A DNA stretch of 64,000 nucleotides from Flagellimonas hadalis (GTDB taxonomy: Bacteria > Bacteroidota > Bacteroidia > Flavobacteriales > Flavobacteriaceae), in assembly GCF_007785775.2 (NCBI RefSeq), contig NZ_VNIK02000012.1:18417-82416 (forward strand), in the 5' to 3' direction. Positions 62,304 to 64,000 of the stretch are shown in pieces. The translations under genes were made by a program, and so were the position numbers. The notes under the pieces were generated by a model, which did no database searches, had not been told where the DNA came from, and saw nothing but the letters and a program-made list of their open reading frames with translations. The stretch's first letter is position 1. Each line of letters begins with the position of its first letter.

Positions 62304-63935
62304 TTATGCCAACATGGTCACGGGGTTTTCCAAATAGGCCCTCAGGGTTTGTAGGAATTGTGCTCCCACCGCACCATCGACTGTCCTGTGATCACAGGCC
62401 AGTGTCACCTTCATGGTATTGCCCACTACGATCTGTCCATTCTTGACCACTGGTTTTTCCACGATGGCCCCTACGGACAATATGGCCGAGTTGGGTTTGT
62501 TGATAATGGACGTAAATTCTTGGATACCGAACATTCCCAAGTTGGAAACCGTAAAGGTGCTTCCTTCCATTTCATCGAGCTTGATTTTCTTGGCCCTGGC
62601 CCTTCCTGCCAAATCCTTTACAGCGGCCCCAAGTTGGGTCAATGTAAGTTGATCGGCAAACTTGATCACGGGCACTACAAGACCTTCATCCACGGCCACG
62701 GCCACCCCCATGTGGATGTGGTGTTTGTATATGGTGGCCTCATCGGTCCAAGTAGTATTTACCTGCGGATGTTTTTTCAATGCCATGGCACATGCCTTCA
62801 ATACCATATCGTTGAAAGATACCTTGGTATCGGGCAGATTGTTGATCTGTTCCCTAGAAGCTTTTGCATTGTCCATGTCCACTTCTATGGTCAAATAAAA
62901 GTGGGGAGCTGTAAACTTGGAAGCGCTCAAACTCTTGGTAATGGCCTTACGCATAGGGGAATTTTTCACCTCCTCGAAGCTTTCCTCTCCGACCGGCAAA
63001 TTGACAGGAGCCACTGGGGCCGCTTTTTCCGCTGCTTTTTCAACGGTTGGTGAAGTCGCTTGCGAAGGTGTAAAGTTCTCAATGTCCTTTTTCACGATTC
63101 GTCCGTGGTCTCCACTACCTTTTACTTGTGATAGGTTGATTCCTTTTTCACTGGCTATCTTCTTCGCCAAAGGCGATGCCAAAATACGGTTGCCATCCTG
63201 TGAAGTAGTTTGGACTTCAACTGCCTCAGCTTTTTCAGCCTTAGGTTTATCTTCTTCCGTTTTTTCAGCTTTGGGGGCACTGGAGCCTCCACCTGCTTGT
63301 GCTTTCAATATGGCATCCACATCGGTTCCTTCTGGGCCTATGATGGCCAAAAGTGAATCGACTGGGGCGCCTTGGCCTTCTTCGATACCGATGTGCAACA
63401 ATGTCCCTGAATAGAACGATTCAAATTCCATGGTGGCCTTATCGGTCTCGATTTCGGCCAATATATCACCTTCCTCTACCTTATCGCCTACTTTTTTCAA
63501 CCAGCTGGCCACGGTTCCTTCTTCCATGGTATCACTCAAACGGGGCATGGTCACAATTTCCACGCCATCCGGAATTGAACTGGGGGCACTTGCCGGAGCT
63601 TCGCTTTTTTCGGCTTTGGGCTCGGGCTCGCTTTTTGTTTCTTCTTTTTCTTTAGCAGGGGCCGCACCTCCGTTCAAAAGAGCGGAAATATCCTCCCCTT
63701 CTTCTCCGATGATGGCCAAAAGTGAATCGACTGGGGCTCCATCGCCCTCTTCAATGCCGATATGCAGGAGCGTTCCTTGATGAAAGGATTCAAACTCCAT
63801 GGTGGCCTTATCGGTCTCTATCTCGGCCAATATATCGCCTTCCTCTACTTTGTCCCCTACTTTTTTGAGCCATTTTGCCACGGTTCCTTCTTCCATGGTA
63901 TCGCTCAATCTAGGCATGGTGATTACTTCTGCCAT
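62304..63935 (-). CDS. pdhC: Pyruvate dehydrogenase complex E2 (dihydrolipoamide acetyltransferase)
   Basis: 543 residues. Two lipoyl domains (about 1-80 and 130-210) each carry the lipoyl-lysine motif ETDKATMEFES, and they are nearly the same in sequence. A flexible Ala/Glu/Lys/Pro linker leads to the peripheral-subunit-binding domain (ILASPLAKKIASEKGINLSQ, about 258) and the acetyltransferase core ending with DHRTVDGAVGAQFLQTLRAY, the catalytic His. It passes acetyl groups to CoA in the PDH complex. It starts four bases after the pdhA stop. Confidence 0.97.
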   Translation of the reverse strand: MAEVITMPRLSDTMEEGTVAKWLKKVGDKVEEGDILAEIETDKATMEFESFHQGTLLHIGIEEGDGAPVDSLLAIIGEEGEDISALLNGGAAPAKEKEETKSEPEPKAEKSEAPASAPSSIPDGVEIVTMPRLSDTMEEGTVASWLKKVGDKVEEGDILAEIETDKATMEFESFYSGTLLHIGIEEGQGAPVDSLLAIIGPEGTDVDAILKAQAGGGSSAPKAEKTEEDKPKAEKAEAVEVQTTSQDGNRILASPLAKKIASEKGINLSQVKGSGDHGRIVKKDIENFTPSQATSPTVEKAAEKAAPVAPVNLPVGEESFEEVKNSPMRKAITKSLSASKFTAPHFYLTIEVDMDNAKASREQINNLPDTKVSFNDMVLKACAMALKKHPQVNTTWTDEATIYKHHIHMGVAVAVDEGLVVPVIKFADQLTLTQLGAAVKDLAGRARAKKIKLDEMEGSTFTVSNLGMFGIQEFTSIINKPNSAILSVGAIVEKPVVKNGQIVVGNTMKVTLACDHRTVDGAVGAQFLQTLRAYLENPVTMLA

Positions 63936-63939
63936 CTAC

Positions 63940-64000
63940 TTAAAGTTTATGTTGTAAAAATGGATAGTCTTCTTGTTCGTACACGGTGTCGTACAATTGC
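63940..64000 (-). CDS. pdhA: Pyruvate dehydrogenase E1 alpha subunit (3' end only)
   Basis: The last 19 codons read QLYDTVYEQEDYPFLQHKL and then TAA (63942-63940). This ending and the position right before pdhC fit the E1 alpha subunit, which decarboxylates pyruvate with thiamine diphosphate. The remainder lies outside the window, so the call depends mostly on gene order. Confidence 0.75.
   Translation of the reverse strand, partial: QLYDTVYEQEDYPFLQHKL

Overview
The window is chromosomal DNA of a member of the Bacteroidota, very probably family Flavobacteriaceae. The signs are SusC/SusD outer-membrane proteins, type IX secretion (T9SS) sorting domains of both kinds, a PorP/SprF protein, a PafA-type phosphatase, promoters of the TTG-N17-23-TAnnTTTG kind, and start codons almost without Shine-Dalgarno sequences. 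A marine genus near Muricauda/Flagellimonas or Maribacter fits, but the genus cannot be proven from sequence alone. No prophage, insertion sequence, CRISPR array, rRNA or tRNA gene was seen. Most of the window is ordinary core genome with some surface-exposed accessory genes.

Layout. 1-9.6 kb (minus strand): a merged str-S10-spc ribosomal operon, rpsL-rpsG-fusA-rpsJ-rplC-D-W-B-rpsS-rplV-rpsC-rplP-rpmC-rpsQ-rplN-X-E-rpsN(partial), with no tuf gene and an attenuator-like hairpin between rpsJ and rplC. 9.6-10.1 kb: a 500-base divergent spacer with the ribosomal promoter and a large inverted repeat. 10.1-14.8 kb: a SusC/SusD uptake pair with its own terminator and no adjoining enzymes. 14.8-19 kb: an unknown secreted protein, rlmB, a rhomboid protease and rarA. 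18.4-24 kb (minus): radC, a deacetylase-like protein, a YjjG-type phosphatase, and a lipoprotein/beta-barrel/secreted-protein trio. 24-26 kb: a DUF1569 protein and an Mpl-type Mur ligase.

26.2-31.8 kb is a three-gene operon: a large T9SS type B surface protein, its PorP/SprF partner, and a TPR/PD40/OmpA protein. It reads as a surface adhesin with its own export and anchoring partners. Then come a cupin/SDR pair, a DoxX membrane protein, a LytS/LytR two-component system behind a tiny hydrophobic ORF, a DUF4136 lipoprotein, obgE, an HPRT-adenylate kinase fusion (purine salvage), and purK-purE (purine synthesis) read divergently from it. 40-47 kb: an M3 peptidase, an ECF-like sigma factor with a small Cys-rich partner, a UbiA-like membrane protein, and gcvP. 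47-50 kb: a KAS III-like synthase, a methyltransferase and a family 2 glycosyltransferase; the last two sit behind near-identical copies of a 65-base upstream region.

The most unusual locus is 50394-53783. A secreted N-formylglutamate-amidohydrolase-like domain is followed by seventeen 43-residue calcium-binding-type (MopE-like) repeats encoded by an exact 129-bp period, and then a T9SS C-terminal signal. Repeat 10 carries an in-frame TAA where the other repeats have CAA, so the sorting signal is cut off from the enzyme domain. After this: a PafA-like phosphatase, MlaE/MlaF lipid-transport proteins without MlaD, a DUF389 membrane protein, manC, a SprT-like protein, an SDR, an M28 peptidase lipoprotein, and the pyruvate dehydrogenase genes pdhC and the 3' end of pdhA.
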